Assembly (NCBI GenBank): GCA_035493895.1
Contig: DATJHM010000134.1
Coordinates: forward strand, 1-5,864
Source of the DNA: DATJHM01 sp035493895
GTDB taxonomy: Bacteria > Chloroflexota > Ktedonobacteria > Ktedonobacterales > Ktedonobacteraceae
Length of the DNA: 5,864 bases
Reading direction: 5' to 3'
The notes beneath the pieces were generated by a model. The model searched no databases and had not been told where the DNA came from. It saw only the letters and a program-made list of their open reading frames with translations. Positions 5,744 to 5,864 of this stretch are shown piece after piece (the first letter of the stretch is position 1; each line of letters starts with the position of its first letter). Made by a program: the position numbers and the translations under genes.

Positions 5744-5850
5744 TGTACCCCGTCCCCATCGATCCCCACCCTTGTAGAGTCGCCGCTTGTCTGCGAACGG
5801 GGCGGGCACCTCTCACCTCGTCGTCGCCCCGGTCGCAGACAAGCGGCAAC
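5723..5850 (-). repeat. Inverted copy of the edge repeat with long palindrome
   Basis: Read on the minus strand, the core TCGCAGACAAGCGGCGACTC (5796-5777) and the tail (5740-5723, 15 of 18 bases like the tail at 105-122) match unit A at the left edge of the window. A second core copy lies on the plus strand at 5833-5847. Together they form a long palindrome: 5782-5804 pairs with 5825-5847 at 22 of 23 positions around a 20-base loop. The segment following the core (5785-5830) also resembles 124-170, including a shared CACCTC-CACC motif. There is no transposase or coding potential here. Confidence 0.85.
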
Positions 5851-5864
5851 TTCTGGCAAGAGAC

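Noticed and set aside
61..5850. Composite transposon with terminal inverted repeats
   Set aside because: The end repeats are inverted, but the enclosed genes are ordinary regulatory and metabolic genes with no transposase or integrase and no visible target duplication.

Overview
The window holds four convincing protein genes in two divergent blocks, separated by a 1.2-kb non-coding region and bordered at both ends by interspersed palindromic repeats. Moderate GC, compact operon-style gene pairs with strong AAGGAG-type ribosome binding sites, a metazoan-like cystathionine gamma-lyase/synthase, and many short repeats containing ATAAACCGCTGCCCCTAC together suggest a free-living bacterium with a large, repeat-rich genome. 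A Ktedonobacteria-type Chloroflexota is my best guess. This is inference from style, because there is no rRNA or other phylogenetic marker here.

Minus-strand block (3357 down to 275): an OmpR-family response regulator and its membrane sensor histidine kinase overlap by the four bases ATGA, so they are clearly co-transcribed and probably translationally coupled. About 84 bases downstream on the same strand lies an Est30-like alpha/beta-hydrolase (carboxylesterase or lipase). The spacer before it carries a perfect 11-bp inverted repeat whose 3' arm contains a strong Shine-Dalgarno sequence, so the hydrolase may be translationally gated, or the dyad may be an operator. A natural reading is that the two-component system regulates itself and perhaps the esterase, but nothing in the sequence identifies the signal.

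Intergenic region (3358-4560): from the regulator side outward it holds the regulator's ribosome binding site and a candidate promoter, two 18-bp direct repeats (one forming a hairpin), two roughly 54-bp tandem repeats with a 111-bp period, a structured stretch with a 39-bp-period repeat and a perfect 10-bp hairpin, then AT-rich DNA with no credible gene. A good sigma-70-like promoter lies just before the plus-strand gene.

Plus-strand block (4561-5697): a single gene for a PLP-dependent trans-sulfuration enzyme (cystathionine gamma-synthase/lyase family), complete with catalytic lysine and PLP contacts. A strong hairpin follows its stop codon.

Edges: copies of one palindromic repeat family (core TCGCAGACAAGCGGCGACTC) lie at 61-272 and, in opposite main orientation, at 5723-5850. 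No transposase, integrase, phage, CRISPR or defence gene is present. The most unusual material is the repeat families and the RBS-sequestering dyad; I do not see evidence of a new multi-gene system.
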